DNA of 64,000 nt from a bacterium (GTDB taxonomy: Bacteria; Vulcanimicrobiota; Xenobia; Xenobiales; JADMJV01): assembly GCA_018780265.1 (NCBI GenBank), contig JADMJV010000068.1, forward strand, positions 124,001 to 188,000, written 5' to 3'. A program made the position numbers and the translations under genes. The notes beneath the pieces are model-generated. The model saw only the letters and a program-made list of their open reading frames with translations, ran no database searches and was not told the origin of the DNA. Below are positions 35,084 through 43,569 of this stretch, in pieces. The stretch's first letter is position 1. Each line of letters starts with the position of its first letter.

Positions 35084-36240
35084 TTCTTCTGTGGAAAAAG
35101 CGAACGGTAAAGCTTTTTTACTGGCTTGAGGATTGGATAGCGCTGGGCTAACGGCATTTCGTAGTCAAACTCGTAGTGACTGCGCCTCGGCTGTCGCATG
35201 ATCTCCTCGAACTGAGACTGGGTCAGTTCCAGTTTCTTCAATACAAAATCATAGTCTAGATTGAATTGAGTTGGATCATATATAGGCGTTTCCAACTCGC
35301 GTTGAGCTGCCTCTTTGGTAAGCTGCCCATCAAAAATCAGGCTAGACAGGTGGGACTTACGTTTGTCGATGCGGAACTTCTTGGGAAGAATGTATCCCTG
35401 ATAAAACCGAGTCCAAACGCTCTCATAGTGCTTCCCGCCATAGTCACACCAGCCCAGCTGCTCGGTGATTTGAGACTTGACCTCTTCTTTGTTGTAGTCC
35501 AGGTAATTTAGGATGGGAAGGTGCTTTACCGGCTTAAAGCGGTCTCCGTAGCTTTTGAGCTTGAAGTCCAGCAGAGGGAATGTCTTCAGAGGCACCTTGC
35601 TATAAGCTTTGTGAATGGCCCGAATATTCACATGATCCCCCTTGGGGTGGACCCAACTCCAGGGCAAAATATTCTCCGTTTGCACATTGCAACCGTTGAT
35701 GATGTATTTGACCTTGCGCTCCACGGCCTGGCGAAAGAGAATGGCCAGAATGGCGTGGTCGGTCAAGACCTCAATGTCCACTACGGAGGCTCGCAAGTAG
35801 GCCAACTGAAGATCCCGAAACTCCTCCCAATCGATCACGTGGGTATAGAGATCAATGCCCAGCCGATTGACGATGTTCTCGATATTCTTGACCGCGATCT
35901 CCGAGTTCCAGCCATTGTCCAGGTGTACAGCCAGCGGTCGCAGGCCTAGCTGTTTCGCAGTCAAAGCTGCATAGGCGCTATCCACCCCGCCGCTGAGGCC
36001 GATCAAGCAGTCGTAAGAACGGCCCCGTCCGGCCCTAACCATATCCTCCGCAACGCCATTCAATTGCTCCCGGGTGCAGGCACCCAGGCTGTTGTGGCGC
36101 TGCTTGGCTTCCTCATAATAGTAGTGGTAAATCGAAACGCCTCGGTCGTCAAACTCAATGTCCGGATCGGCAATCGTGTCGTGCAGACTCAGGCTACACT
36201 GACAATATGGGCCGTCCTGGTCCAGAAAGGGCACGGCCAT
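35080..36240 (-). CDS. wbpG: WbpG/PseA-type N-acetyl sugar amidotransferase
   Basis: This is an ATP PP-loop enzyme of 386 residues that activates the acetamido carbonyl for amidine formation. The PP-loop is LIGLSGGVDSAYAAL near residue 85, and NGWNSEIAVKNIENIV and NGCNVQTENILPWSW are characteristic of WbpG. The N-terminal zinc ribbon expected as CxxC...CxxC is present only as YCQCS; the second pair is replaced (GVSIYHY where relatives have GVCxxC). I chose ATG 36240, which overlaps the upstream glycosyltransferase by 47 bases; the frame extends to 36318. It shares a coupled run with hisH2 and hisF2. Confidence 0.88.
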   Translation of the reverse strand: MAVPFLDQDGPYCQCSLSLHDTIADPDIEFDDRGVSIYHYYYEEAKQRHNSLGACTREQLNGVAEDMVRAGRGRSYDCLIGLSGGVDSAYAALTAKQLGLRPLAVHLDNGWNSEIAVKNIENIVNRLGIDLYTHVIDWEEFRDLQLAYLRASVVDIEVLTDHAILAILFRQAVERKVKYIINGCNVQTENILPWSWVHPKGDHVNIRAIHKAYSKVPLKTFPLLDFKLKSYGDRFKPVKHLPILNYLDYNKEEVKSQITEQLGWCDYGGKHYESVWTRFYQGYILPKKFRIDKRKSHLSSLIFDGQLTKEAAQRELETPIYDPTQFNLDYDFVLKKLELTQSQFEEIMRQPRRSHYEFDYEMPLAQRYPILKPVKKLYRSLFPQKK

Positions 36241-37498
36241 ACTTTTCTGTGATGGTCCTGATAAAGTTCTCACTGCCAAACCTCCGCAATGCATCTTCCC
36301 GAATCTCCGCTGATCCATACTTAGGATATTCTAGCTTAATGGTCTTCAAGGCGGTTGCAATCGCTCCCACGGCCCCCACTTCACACAGGATACCATTTTG
36401 AGTTGTGACAATCCCGCTGGGACCGCCACAATCGGTGGCTACTAGGGGTAGTCCGCGGGAGAGAGCCTCGATCAGCACCACGCCAAAAGTTTCAGTTTGG
36501 CTGCTTAACACAAAGCAATGTGACTGGTCCATCAAGCTAATGACCTCTGCTCGACCCATCCGGCCATGAAAGCGGATCCGCCGGGTCAGGTTCAGTTGAG
36601 CTACCCGCTCTTGAAGCTGCTCCAGCAGAGGCCCATCGCCAGCGATATCCAGAGTAGCGGTTGATGGGTCAGATCCGAAAGCCTCGGCGAATGCATGAAT
36701 CAGGTCCATCTGCCGTTTGATGGGCAGCAGAGAGGCTACATGGACAAACCGGAAGGGCTCTGGATCCAGGGACCGTTCCTGCCAGGGCGCGTTTTCAAAG
36801 TGAGGATCCAATATATTGGCTATCACCTCCCACGCAGGGGACCCGTCGCCCAAAACCTTGTCAATCGCCTGGCCCAGTCGCTCACCAACGACGGCCAGAC
36901 CTGATGAGGCGGCATAAGCAGCCGCCAGATTGGGCCACAGGGACCCCGCAATCTGACCACTGGCAACCTGGGAACTATGCTCAGTAATCACATAGGGGAC
37001 ACCAAATCGAGCCCGGAGGGAGCGTGCCAGCAGACCGGCGTTGAGGGCATTGTGAGCGTGCACCAGGTCAGGTGGACCATGTCGCTCGGTATACGCCTGA
37101 TAAGCAACCATTCCAGCCTGCAGCCAGCCACGGCGCAGCCAGGGGTTCCACCTCCACCCAGCGGGAAAGTAGAGAAATCCTTCAACCCTGACAATCGGAA
37201 TTCCGGAGACCTCCTCTACCGAAAGCAACTCCTCCAACCGGTAAACCTTGTGATAAAGAAGACGAATTAGCTCTCGCAGCCCTAGTGTACCCAGTTCATT
37301 GGCGGAACTGCGACCGAACAGTCGCCGTGCCACAGCCTTGGCAAGCATGGGGAGAGACAGACTTTGCCGAATCGACAAGGCCCCCACTCGATGGCCTGCT
37401 CGTTTCAAAGCCTGGGCTTGATGATATTGAAACATTCCCAGCAAGTGATTACGCTGGGGCACGAACTCCTCAGAGGGGAGGATCAATATGTGGAACAT
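36194..37498 (-). CDS. Glycosyltransferase family 4
   Basis: This GT-B glycosyltransferase has about 434 residues. The N-terminal domain carries HLLGMFQYHQAQALKRAGH and LVHAHNALNAGLLA; the C-terminal nucleotide-sugar domain carries FVHVASLLPIKRQMDLIHAF, the IRFHGRMGRAEVISLM segment and the ETFGVVLIEALSRGLPLV block with the two glutamates. ATG 37498 has AGGTGAG four bases upstream; GTG 37507 is alternative. The upstream gene is 9-10 bp away and also GT4, so they are probably one operon with wbpG. Confidence 0.9.
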   Translation of the reverse strand: MFHILILPSEEFVPQRNHLLGMFQYHQAQALKRAGHRVGALSIRQSLSLPMLAKAVARRLFGRSSANELGTLGLRELIRLLYHKVYRLEELLSVEEVSGIPIVRVEGFLYFPAGWRWNPWLRRGWLQAGMVAYQAYTERHGPPDLVHAHNALNAGLLARSLRARFGVPYVITEHSSQVASGQIAGSLWPNLAAAYAASSGLAVVGERLGQAIDKVLGDGSPAWEVIANILDPHFENAPWQERSLDPEPFRFVHVASLLPIKRQMDLIHAFAEAFGSDPSTATLDIAGDGPLLEQLQERVAQLNLTRRIRFHGRMGRAEVISLMDQSHCFVLSSQTETFGVVLIEALSRGLPLVATDCGGPSGIVTTQNGILCEVGAVGAIATALKTIKLEYPKYGSAEIREDALRRFGSENFIRTITEKYGRALSGPGRPILSV

Positions 37499-37507
37499 TT
37501 GACTCAC

Positions 37508-38617
37508 CTACGACGCAGTGAGAATTTGATGAATCTTCTGAGCCACCGCCGTCCAACTGAGACCTTCGGCGTACCTCCTGGCCACCGTTCCTCGGAGGTC
37601 TCTCTCGGTCTTCGACCGCAAAGCCGAGTGCAGGGCCCGCAAGGCGCCAGCAGGGTCGTCAGGAGCAAATGTCCAACCAAACTCATTGGCGTCCGCATAG
37701 GAATCGGAGCTGGGAAGGTCGTGGGCCAATAAGGGACGAGCACTGGCCGTGTACTCCTGAAGTTTCATGGAAAACATTCCATTATTCTCACGCAAGACTT
37801 CAGAGCAGTATGGCATCAAACACAGATCAAAGGTGGCAATCACGTCGGGGGCTTGATCGTGGGGTACACCCTCCTTGATCGCGACCATGGAATCCAGTCC
37901 CAGCCTGGATACCAATTCGGTGACTGCCTGGCGACGTGGACCGGGGCCCACGATATGTACCTTAAGTTGGGGGTATTCATTACTGACGGCCTGAATAGCC
38001 CTGAATATGGGCTCAAAATCATAGTTACGGTAAACTGACCCGAGAAATCCGACAATCAGTTCATCCGGAGAGACCCCTAACTTGGCACGTGCCGCAGCAA
38101 TGGTTTGGGGGGCAAACTGATCCAGGCAAACTCCATTTTGAACAAAGTGAAACTTCTCCCCTCGCATCCCATAGTCGTTCTGCAAAATCCGCATCCAGTT
38201 GGCGGCAGGGCAAATCACAGCCTTAGCCGACTTCAGCGCCCAACCTTGACAAAAGCGCACCAGAGCCATAGTCCAGGCGCGAGCGCCACTGCGACCCAGT
38301 TCACGAAGAATCAGACCATTGACTTCCAGCGCATAGGCCACGCCAGATTGCCGACAGGCCAGGGCAACAAAAGGGTCAAATAGTTGCTCTCTCTGATAGA
38401 CCCATTCGGGGCGATCTTGCTGCAGCAACTTGTGAACCTTCAATCCAAAACGCAAACGCTGCCACAATTGCCGTAGAACACTACCCGAAACCTGGCAGCA
38501 GGGAATATAATCCACCGTATGACCAAGTCCGGTCAAACCGCGAATCACCTCTTGGATATGTACCGAGGGTCCTGAAAATGGTCCCGAACTGGACTGACCT
38601 ACATATAGAATCTTCAC
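37508..38617 (-). CDS. Glycosyltransferase family 4
   Basis: This is a GT4 enzyme of 369 residues. The opening MKILYVGQSSSGPFSGPSVH is a typical GT-B N-terminus with a glycine loop, YALEVNGLILRELG and CPAANWMRILQNDYG fall in the acceptor domain, and VGFLGSVYRNYDFEPIFRAI with MKLQEYTASARPLLA in the donor domain, where E in KLQEYTASA is the family glutamate. It ends directly before the next glycosyltransferase and begins 19 bp after wbpD. Confidence 0.9.
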   Translation of the reverse strand: MKILYVGQSSSGPFSGPSVHIQEVIRGLTGLGHTVDYIPCCQVSGSVLRQLWQRLRFGLKVHKLLQQDRPEWVYQREQLFDPFVALACRQSGVAYALEVNGLILRELGRSGARAWTMALVRFCQGWALKSAKAVICPAANWMRILQNDYGMRGEKFHFVQNGVCLDQFAPQTIAAARAKLGVSPDELIVGFLGSVYRNYDFEPIFRAIQAVSNEYPQLKVHIVGPGPRRQAVTELVSRLGLDSMVAIKEGVPHDQAPDVIATFDLCLMPYCSEVLRENNGMFSMKLQEYTASARPLLAHDLPSSDSYADANEFGWTFAPDDPAGALRALHSALRSKTERDLRGTVARRYAEGLSWTAVAQKIHQILTAS

Positions 38618-38636
38618 CTTGCCGGCAGGTCCAGGT

Positions 38637-39101
38637 TCACGAAATTGCTCTCAGGTATCGGGCCGGATTGCCAGCATAAATACCGGAACGCATAATAGGG
38701 CGGGTAACCACCGAGCCGGCCCCAATCACCACATGGTCGCATATCTCCACCGGCAAAATGGTGGCATTGCTGCCGATCGAAACATGATTCCCCACTACTG
38801 TGCGCTTCCACTGACTTTGGTCGCCGCCTGCAGGCCCACCCCTGGCGAAAAGGTCGTTAATAAACATCACACCGTGACCCACAAAACAATGGTCGCCGAC
38901 GGTCACCAACTCACACAGGAAAGAATGGGACTGTATTCGGCAATGGCTGCCTACCACCACGCCCTTCTGAATCTCGGTGAAAGGCCCTACAAAACTATTC
39001 GACCCAATGGTGCATTCATAAAGATTACAGGGCTCAATCACCGTGACGCCTTCCCCAAAAGTGACATCTTGAATGCCCACTTTGAGACTGCGGTAGTTCA
39101 T
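38637..39101 (-). CDS. wbpD: WbpD/WlbB-type N-acetyltransferase
   Basis: This left-handed beta-helix acetyltransferase of 154 residues acetylates the 3-amino group of UDP-2-acetamido-3-amino-2,3-dideoxyglucuronate. Hexapeptide turns include IEPCNLYECTIGSNSFVG and FVGHGVMFINDLFARGG; the IQSHSFLCELVTVG block is the WbpD hallmark. ATG 39101 overlaps the WbpB stop as ATGA, so the genes are translationally coupled and the two consecutive pathway steps sit next to each other. Confidence 0.92.
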   Translation of the reverse strand: MNYRSLKVGIQDVTFGEGVTVIEPCNLYECTIGSNSFVGPFTEIQKGVVVGSHCRIQSHSFLCELVTVGDHCFVGHGVMFINDLFARGGPAGGDQSQWKRTVVGNHVSIGSNATILPVEICDHVVIGAGSVVTRPIMRSGIYAGNPARYLRAIS

Positions 39102-40123
39102 CGAACAGCCTCCTGGATGCGCCCCGCTGCCTGGTAGATCTTTTCAATAATCTCCACGGTCTTGAGGGCTTCATACGAGTTGGTGGCGATGGCCGTGTTG
39201 TTCAACAACGCCTGTACGACATTCTCGTAAACCTTGTCGTGGTTGCTCATTGACCCAACGTAAGTGCCGTAGTTGTTGGCCTGATTTCCCGCTGGCAAAT
39301 CTTTGAAAATGAAATCCTGGATATGCTGATACTCAAGTTCGTTGAGATATTGCCCGCCTATCTTTACGGTACCCTTCTCGCCAAAAAGAGTCAGAGAGCC
39401 TTCCATATTCTTCTCATAACTGTTGACAGTATAGTTGACGGTGCCCAGAGTTCCCGAGTCGAGTTCCATAATGATTACACCAGTGTCTTCGAACTCGATA
39501 ATGCCTCGATGGGCAAAGTTCCCTGACATGGCATAGACGCGCTGAACGTCTCCCAGCATCCAGTAAAGCAAATCAACGAAGTGACTGAACTGTGTGAAGA
39601 GTGTTCCACCGTCCAACTCGCGAGTGCCTTTCCAAGAATTTTCATAATACTGGGGATTTCGGTTCCAAAAGCAACTCAGTTGAAAGCTATGAATCTTGCC
39701 CAGGGTCCCCGCATCAATGGCGTTCTTAACGGCCGCCACAGGGGGATTGAAGCGGTTCTGCTTGATGGCAAACAGTCGACGATTGGCACGCTCAGCGGCC
39801 TTAATCATCTCACCACAGTCTCGCGAAGACAACGCCATAGGTTTCTCTACCAGAACGTGCTTTCCGGCGCGCAACGATGCAATCGAGTGCTGAGCGTGCA
39901 GACCATTTGGGGTGCACACCGAGACTACATCCACCTGGCCTTCTTTCGTCAGCAGTTCTTCCAGCGAATAGTAAGCCGTGGCGCCATATTTGCATGCCAG
40001 GCTATCAGCAGCTTCTGGAACGATGTCGCAGACGGCCTTCAATACCCCCACCTGGTCGATGTGATGGGCGTGTCTCTGAGCGATACGCCCGCATCCCACT
40101 AGCGCAAAATGCAACTTGCTCAT
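39098..40123 (-). CDS. wbpB: Gfo/Idh/MocA oxidoreductase, WbpB/WlbA type
   Basis: This NAD-dependent dehydrogenase of 341 residues oxidises UDP-GlcNAc-uronate at C3 to the 3-keto form. FALVGCGRIAQRHAHHID is the Rossmann start, HVLVEKPMALSS the catalytic EKP, and RFNPPVAAVKNAID with CFWNRNPQYYENSWKG the substrate region. I prefer ATG 40123 (MSKLHFALVG), where AGGAA lies about 10 bases upstream; ATG 40132 lies directly behind it. wbpD follows with an ATGA overlap. Together with wbpA at 60560 and a DegT aminotransferase it builds the diacetamido-uronic acid. Confidence 0.93.
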   Translation of the reverse strand: MSKLHFALVGCGRIAQRHAHHIDQVGVLKAVCDIVPEAADSLACKYGATAYYSLEELLTKEGQVDVVSVCTPNGLHAQHSIASLRAGKHVLVEKPMALSSRDCGEMIKAAERANRRLFAIKQNRFNPPVAAVKNAIDAGTLGKIHSFQLSCFWNRNPQYYENSWKGTRELDGGTLFTQFSHFVDLLYWMLGDVQRVYAMSGNFAHRGIIEFEDTGVIIMELDSGTLGTVNYTVNSYEKNMEGSLTLFGEKGTVKIGGQYLNELEYQHIQDFIFKDLPAGNQANNYGTYVGSMSNHDKVYENVVQALLNNTAIATNSYEALKTVEIIEKIYQAAGRIQEAVR

Positions 40124-40198
40124 CGGTCTCATTTCCTGGACAAAGTCCCGTTAAATCAAGGGAACCTGTGACGGCACAGCCAAAATCCCTGCTAGGGT

Positions 40199-41284
40199 CT
40201 AACGAGGCCGTTGCAAGGTGTCGACTGGAGAACCCGACACAGTCGGCTTGGGAACGCCCGTTAGATCAGGGGGGGCGCCGGTTTGCAGTGGAGGCAAGGT
40301 CGGAGGTGACAGTGTTCCGGTCGACACAGGCGCCTGTATGCCCTGTGGGATCGGCGTTCCCGTCGTCAAGGGAGCCGGCAACTGATTGGGACCCGTAAGC
40401 GGAGTCGCTGCTGGCTTTGGCAAGCGCTCGGCCTTGCCCTGAGGCTTCCACTTCTGCCCCGGCAGTGGATTGAAGTCCGTTTCAACGCGGGCGTGGGTCA
40501 TAAGATAGTAGCTCAACACCGCCCGCTGCGACTCTACGATGAGATTGTTTAAATGAGGTTCCAGACTTGAATAATCGTCCAGCTTCTTTTCGAGGCGCAC
40601 AACCATTCGGCCGTAAGGAGAGGCGAAGCCCTGACTGAGTTCTCCCAATTGCAAGCCCGGAACGACTAAAGCAATGTGCGGACCGAACATCGTCTCCAGG
40701 GTGCCAATAGTTACCTCTTTGACCTGGAAATCACTGTCCAGCAGGGGCACTTCACGACTAAATTTGGCTACTGTCCGCAGAAAGTCTGCCCCCTCGGCCA
40801 GTTGTACTCGAAGCGCCTTCTCGTCTTGAGCCTTGGCGAGACAGAGAACCGTCAAAGTGTAGCGCATCAATTCTGGAGATAAGGCGGCAAACAGTTCTCG
40901 CTTTTTGTCTAAAGTGAATCGATGGAGAATAATCTTTCTCATCAGCAAATCACCGCGAAGCTTTCGCTCGCGCAGATAATTCTCTAGTCTTTCCTCTTCG
41001 CTGCTACCGCCTTGAACAGCACCCAGCGCCTTGACCTCAGATTCGGATACTGCAATTTTCTGGCGGTTTGCGTATTGCTGGATAACCTTGAATTCCAGCA
41101 GTTCTTCCAGGGCCTGCAGGCGGTATTTAGAAAGGTATTCCTCGAGTTCGCGCTTGCTGATCAAATCGCCATTGACACTCGCAACGGCCTTTCGCCGATC
41201 TATCCCCTGAGACGCTCGATGGACGAGAAATCCGAGACAAAACGAAACAACGCAAAGGGAAAGCCATATCAGATTTCGACCCAC
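40199..41284 (-). CDS. EpsD/SurA-like peptidyl-prolyl isomerase/chaperone
   Basis: This exported protein of 361 residues has an N-terminal membrane anchor (IWLSLCVVSFCLGFLVH). The following VNGDLISKRELEEYLSKYR is a SurA/EpsD-type N-terminal chaperone module with long charged helices, and the middle part resembles a weak parvulin domain (VLCLAKAQDEKALRVQLAEG). The C-terminal 90 residues are Pro/Thr/Gly-rich (TPLTGPNQLPAPLTTG). EpsD-family isomerases are known from exosortase-linked EPS loci. It starts at GTG 41284, 15 bp behind the VPEID-CTERM protein gene, so the two form an operon; it may fold that protein. The PPIase activity is uncertain because catalytic residues are not recognisable. Confidence 0.72.
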   Translation of the reverse strand: MGRNLIWLSLCVVSFCLGFLVHRASQGIDRRKAVASVNGDLISKRELEEYLSKYRLQALEELLEFKVIQQYANRQKIAVSESEVKALGAVQGGSSEEERLENYLRERKLRGDLLMRKIILHRFTLDKKRELFAALSPELMRYTLTVLCLAKAQDEKALRVQLAEGADFLRTVAKFSREVPLLDSDFQVKEVTIGTLETMFGPHIALVVPGLQLGELSQGFASPYGRMVVRLEKKLDDYSSLEPHLNNLIVESQRAVLSYYLMTHARVETDFNPLPGQKWKPQGKAERLPKPAATPLTGPNQLPAPLTTGTPIPQGIQAPVSTGTLSPPTLPPLQTGAPPDLTGVPKPTVSGSPVDTLQRPR

Positions 41285-41299
41285 GAAATGAAGAGCGAC

Positions 41300-41962
41300 T
41301 TATCCAACAGCCTTCGAAAGAACGAAGTACTTACGACGGTCATAAGCTAACAGGCAGGCGCCCAGCATCACGGCCACCGGGATGGTCGCCTTGCTGGCGT
41401 CAATCTCGGGAGTGGTAACGGCAAAATTCTGAATCGTCCAGGAGGCAGCGGTTCCACTGGCTACGCCAACGATAAAGGTGAACACGGTGCTGGCGCTGGT
41501 AGCCACGAAGCCCTCGCGAAAATGAATAAAGCCTAACCCAGTTGCTTCGGTGCCTATCGTAAGATTTCGGTTCGCATCAATATCCGCAGCCGTGCCATAC
41601 AGAAACGACAGGCGCTGCAGAAATGTATTATCATTGTGATTGAAACGGAAGTTGATGTCATATGAGGCACCTACTACGGTGGCAACCGTCGCCTGAAAAG
41701 CGCCAAACACGGTGCCCACCGTCCCCGAGGTATATGTCGCGGTGGTGGCGATATTGGCACCACCACTCCAGGACCCACTCGCTCCGGCAGTGCTGAGATA
41801 ATCCGCAGCCGCCCCACCGGCCGTCGTGAATGTTGGATTTTCGAACGGGGGATTCGGGTCGGGATTGACCACATCAATGGCCTGAGCCGAAGCAGCAGCT
41901 GTAAGAGCCAAGCACATCACACTCGAGCCCACCACAGACTTGATAAATCTTCGCAACATCAT
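41300..41962 (-). CDS. VPEID-CTERM-type sorted surface protein
   Basis: This secreted protein of about 220 residues is the predicted substrate of the exosortase at 23800. An N-terminal signal peptide ends at AAASAQA. The mature part is low-complexity and Gly/Ala/Thr/Ser-rich (TAGASGSWSGGANIATT), with a beta-like core containing YDINFRFNHNDN. The C-terminus has the tripartite sorting signal: TPEIDAS at 184-190, a hydrophobic helix IPVAVMLGACLLA, and the basic YDRRK, followed by nine extra residues (YFVLSKAVG). It differs from the consensus by T for V. ATG 41962 is preferred; GTG 41971 is in frame. About 130 bp to the next gene probably contain the promoter. Function of the mature domain is unknown. 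Confidence 0.85.
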   Translation of the reverse strand: MMLRRFIKSVVGSSVMCLALTAAASAQAIDVVNPDPNPPFENPTFTTAGGAAADYLSTAGASGSWSGGANIATTATYTSGTVGTVFGAFQATVATVVGASYDINFRFNHNDNTFLQRLSFLYGTAADIDANRNLTIGTEATGLGFIHFREGFVATSASTVFTFIVGVASGTAASWTIQNFAVTTPEIDASKATIPVAVMLGACLLAYDRRKYFVLSKAVG

Positions 41963-42093
41963 CCACACCACCCATTCATTCTAATACGCTGGATACACTA
42001 ACACACTTGCACTCTCCGTTGCAAGACCTGACAGTTGTATCTGACTCAGCCTTCTGTCGAGGCAAATCGATATCCTGCTCCGCAGCAAAACAT

Positions 42094-42609
42094 TCACCAA
42101 ACCGGCATGTCGGGGTCAGGCTTGAATTTGTGCAAGCTCAGTACTCGTTGCTGCTTCACCTGACTTCGCCATATTTTCCAGCCCACCGGTGTCTTGATCC
42201 AGTAATCCTCTACCAGGCTCTCGATCTGACTGGCCTCCAACTTCGCTGTTATCGGGTTTACCGTTTCCACCTCGAAAACATGCCTGGCCGAACACGTAAT
42301 GCCATTCTTTTTCGTCTCAAACGATTTCACATCAAAGACCAGACGAACTCGAGTAGCGGTACGAAACAACGCCGCACAACGCGCTCGATCTCCTCCGGCA
42401 TTGACCCGGCTTCCATCCTGCGCCAAGGTCTCAAATCCCGGCGCCCGTAGCGACAGCATCGTGTCCACGACCTTGTACTTAGCCCCCAGAGCGGCCCTGG
42501 CATAGGCACTACGGATCTCAGCCTGGTCCTGAGCGGATTGGGCCACCGCTGAAGGAGCAAGGACGATCGACATCCATGCCAACAGCACAACTCTGGATTT
42601 GGTCAACAT
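42094..42609 (-). CDS. Secreted NTF2/SnoaL-like hypothetical protein
   Basis: This exported protein of 171 residues has a signal peptide ending near APSAVAQSA. The rest looks like a small NTF2/SnoaL-type cone (IRSAYARAALGAKYKVVDTM and YWIKTPVGWKIWRSQV), a fold used for binding or enzyme subunits; no active site is evident. It begins 15 bp behind the FkbM gene and is likely co-transcribed. Two cysteines (RCAAL, ITCSAR) could form a disulfide. It is not in any family I can name with certainty. Confidence 0.65.
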   Translation of the reverse strand: MLTKSRVVLLAWMSIVLAPSAVAQSAQDQAEIRSAYARAALGAKYKVVDTMLSLRAPGFETLAQDGSRVNAGGDRARCAALFRTATRVRLVFDVKSFETKKNGITCSARHVFEVETVNPITAKLEASQIESLVEDYWIKTPVGWKIWRSQVKQQRVLSLHKFKPDPDMPVW

Positions 42610-42624
42610 GAGGTAGTCACCGTT

Positions 42625-43461
42625 TCACGCAAGAGTCACAGAATCCTGGCCCCGGAGGGCCCTTTTGCAGAGGGTCAACTCTCCATTGCTACTGACCAGG
42701 AAGGACTGTCCCCGAATGGCTTTCAAAAAAATACTGGTTGCGTTTCCAAACTGGGAGTCGTCGTGAAGTTCAACGGCCATGCGGTCCACCAGGCCAACCC
42801 ATCGATCCGCACCGTCGGCAAAAACCACCGCCTCGGCGCCTTCGATATCCATCTTGAGTATCGAGATCCTCTCCCGGCCGGCCGCCTGCAACAACCTGGG
42901 AATGTCAACCGCATCAACATCGGGAGCCTCGCCCGGGATCACCGCCCGAACCTGCCTGGCCCACTCTTTACCATCCCTGTAGGGTTGCTCCACAATTTTT
43001 AGACCTGTGCAACTAGACCATAGCCCGGCCTGCATCAAGGTGACCCGGTCGCCAAAGGGACGCAAGTTTGTTGACAACATCGCAAAATTGGAAGGGTCAG
43101 GTTCTACAGCCACTACGTGACACGTTGGGAAGCGCGACAAGAGGTAGGCCGAGGTATAGCCCACATTAGCGCCCCCGTCGACGACCAGGTCAACCTCGCT
43201 AGCGTCATCCAGGGCTGCATACTCTCGGAACAAAAAGACCTGGTCGAAGACCGAGAGATCGCTGCTACCCGGACGGCACAGAAGAGGATACTGAGAATCC
43301 TTGCTGACCAGCCAGTAGGGCCGGTCCTGGGGCCACCAATCCCGGCGCCAACTCTGCCAGGAATAGAGCGCGGCCCCAGTCGGGCCCAACAGCCTCATAA
43401 GTCGCAAGCATTCAGCCACCCGAGTGCGCAATCGAACGTGTCTACGAAGGAAGCCCAACAT
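42625..43461 (-). CDS. FkbM family methyltransferase
   Basis: This FkbM-type class I methyltransferase of 278 residues O-methylates a sugar hydroxyl. Motifs are LVVDGGANVGYTSAYLLSRF (SAM site, near 95), VVAVEPDPSNFAML and ILKMDIEGAEAVVF, the family signature. ATG 43461 is a good start. Nothing lies upstream in a 108-bp divergent gap before wecE. It is the sixth SAM-dependent methyltransferase of the locus. Confidence 0.92.
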   Translation of the reverse strand: MLGFLRRHVRLRTRVAECLRLMRLLGPTGAALYSWQSWRRDWWPQDRPYWLVSKDSQYPLLCRPGSSDLSVFDQVFLFREYAALDDASEVDLVVDGGANVGYTSAYLLSRFPTCHVVAVEPDPSNFAMLSTNLRPFGDRVTLMQAGLWSSCTGLKIVEQPYRDGKEWARQVRAVIPGEAPDVDAVDIPRLLQAAGRERISILKMDIEGAEAVVFADGADRWVGLVDRMAVELHDDSQFGNATSIFLKAIRGQSFLVSSNGELTLCKRALRGQDSVTLA

Positions 43462-43569
43462 TTTCCCTCAGCTTCTAGTTGCTCAATGACCCTCCTTGTT
43501 GTCCTGAAAAGCATAGGATTGGCTTGACTTGCAGCGAACAGCGGGCCGATGACTGGACCCACCACAAAA

